A stretch of 6,943 nt of DNA from an uncultured Flavobacteriales bacterium (lineage in GTDB: Bacteria; Bacteroidota; Bacteroidia; Flavobacteriales; Crocinitomicaceae): positions 1 through 6,943 of the forward strand of contig CAMLDR010000205.1 in the NCBI GenBank assembly GCA_946478775.1, in the 5' to 3' direction. The notes beneath the pieces are model-generated. The model worked only from the letters and a program-made list of their open reading frames with translations. It was not told where the DNA came from and ran no database searches. The position numbers were made by a program, and so were the translations under genes. Numbering within the stretch: position 1 is the first letter of the stretch; every line of letters begins with the position of its first letter. This document shows, piece after piece, positions 6,576-6,943 of this stretch.

Positions 6576-6605
6576 AAAAATTGCTCCCCATTTAGAGAGC
6601 AATTT
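6576..6605 (-). terminator. Probable intrinsic terminator overlapping the RNase G stop codon
   Basis: On the minus strand AAATTGCTCTCT (6605-6594) pairs with GGGGAGCAATTT (6589-6578): ten Watson-Crick pairs and two G-U pairs around an AAAT loop (6593-6590). The stem ends in a run of five T (6580-6576), part of which is paired. The upstream arm includes the last codons of the RNase G gene, and the TAA (6594-6592) straddles the stem and loop. This would end the RNase G transcript before recX, perhaps incompletely. Confidence 0.6.
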
Positions 6606-6943
6606 CGTTATTATCTTTATCCCGGAAGCTGTATTCCAGAAGGTGCTGTGACGTAACACCGCGCACATCCACCCATTTTTTATATTTCATGAACCACTTC
6701 CATCGTTTGGAAATGAATCCCTTTTTGAAATAAGCTTCCAGATACGGATGAACCAAAAGCGAGATTTTTTTCTCTTTCTTATCTCCCAGCAGGAAATTCA
6801 GGTTCATTTCTATTTCTTCAGCAAAAAGGATAGAAGCCTGCACTTCACCTGTTCCGTTACATGTAGGGCATGTTTCGGAAGTATTGATATCCGTTTCCGG
6901 TCTAACGCGCTGGCGTGTTATTTCAACTACTCCAAATTTAGAA
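6592..6943 (-). CDS. rng: Ribonuclease E/G family protein, C-terminal fragment
   Basis: The frame is open to the window edge, so only the last 117 complete codons are seen. The visible part starts SKFGVVEITRQRVRPET, then SETCPTCNGTGEVQ, which is the Rne/Rng region holding the CPxC zinc-link cysteines that join subunits in RNase E. The C-terminal part (LLVHPYLEAYFKKGF, then WKWFMKYKKWVDVRG) matches the short RNase G-like ending, with no long disordered scaffold tail of the E. coli RNase E kind. RNase G/E cuts single-stranded RNA in rRNA maturation and mRNA decay. The S1 and catalytic DNase I-like domains lie beyond the window. A GTG at 6843 could be read as a start, but homology continues upstream of it, so the gene is truncated only by the window boundary. 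Last residues are DNNEIAL. Confidence 0.92.
   Translation of the reverse strand, partial: SKFGVVEITRQRVRPETDINTSETCPTCNGTGEVQASILFAEEIEMNLNFLLGDKKEKKISLLVHPYLEAYFKKGFISKRWKWFMKYKKWVDVRGVTSQHLLEYSFRDKDNNEIAL

Noticed and set aside
1..6943. CRISPR array, tRNA or rRNA gene, insertion sequence, prophage or defence system
   Set aside because: I saw no spaced direct repeats, no tRNA-like folds with conserved loops, no transposase or integrase motifs and no known defence domains. The gene content is ordinary chromosomal housekeeping and envelope genes.

Overview
The window reads as ordinary chromosomal DNA of a Bacteroidota bacterium, most likely Flavobacteriales. Three things point there: a secreted protein with a type IX secretion (T9SS) C-terminal sorting domain, a DUF4296 lipoprotein next to a dihydroorotase of the Bacteroidota type (DDQVHFREPG motif), and AT-rich gene starts mostly without Shine-Dalgarno sequences. 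Crocinitomicaceae (Fluviicola-like) is a guess; genus cannot be fixed from this stretch.

Layout. Bases 21-1282 (+) hold ruvC and a secreted cysteine-containing protein of unknown function, overlapping by ATGA. They converge on a three-gene minus-strand operon at 1279-3679. In transcription order this is a GT2 polyprenol-phosphate mannose synthase, dihydroorotase (pyrC) and a DUF4296 lipoprotein, joined by TAATG and ATGA overlaps. The two units share overlapping stop codons at 1279-1282, leaving no intergenic space. A 209-bp divergent region (3680-3888) carries candidate promoters for both sides. Bases 3889-5923 (+) hold a choice-of-anchor B / LVIVD-repeat protein with a T9SS tail, followed closely by a lipoprotein with a PsbP/Mog1-like look. 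A 96-bp convergent spacer (5924-6019) is almost filled by a long imperfect inverted repeat that looks like a dispersed genomic repeat. Bases 6020-6943 (-) hold recX and, upstream of it, the C-terminal part of an RNase E/G protein that runs off the window. A probable terminator is built into the RNase G stop region. Strong Shine-Dalgarno-like sequence and a three-codon mini-ORF precede recX.

Functionally this is a mixture: DNA recombination (ruvC, recX), pyrimidine synthesis (pyrC), envelope glycosylation (mannose-phosphate carrier synthesis), RNA processing (rng) and three or four exported proteins of unknown role. I found no new multi-gene system, CRISPR array, RNA gene, insertion sequence or phage gene. 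The points worth a second look are small-scale: the inverted repeat, the recX leader, the terminator inside a coding end, a nearly leaderless start at 3889, and a duplicated start region at 5282-5314. Every gap between genes is under 300 bp.
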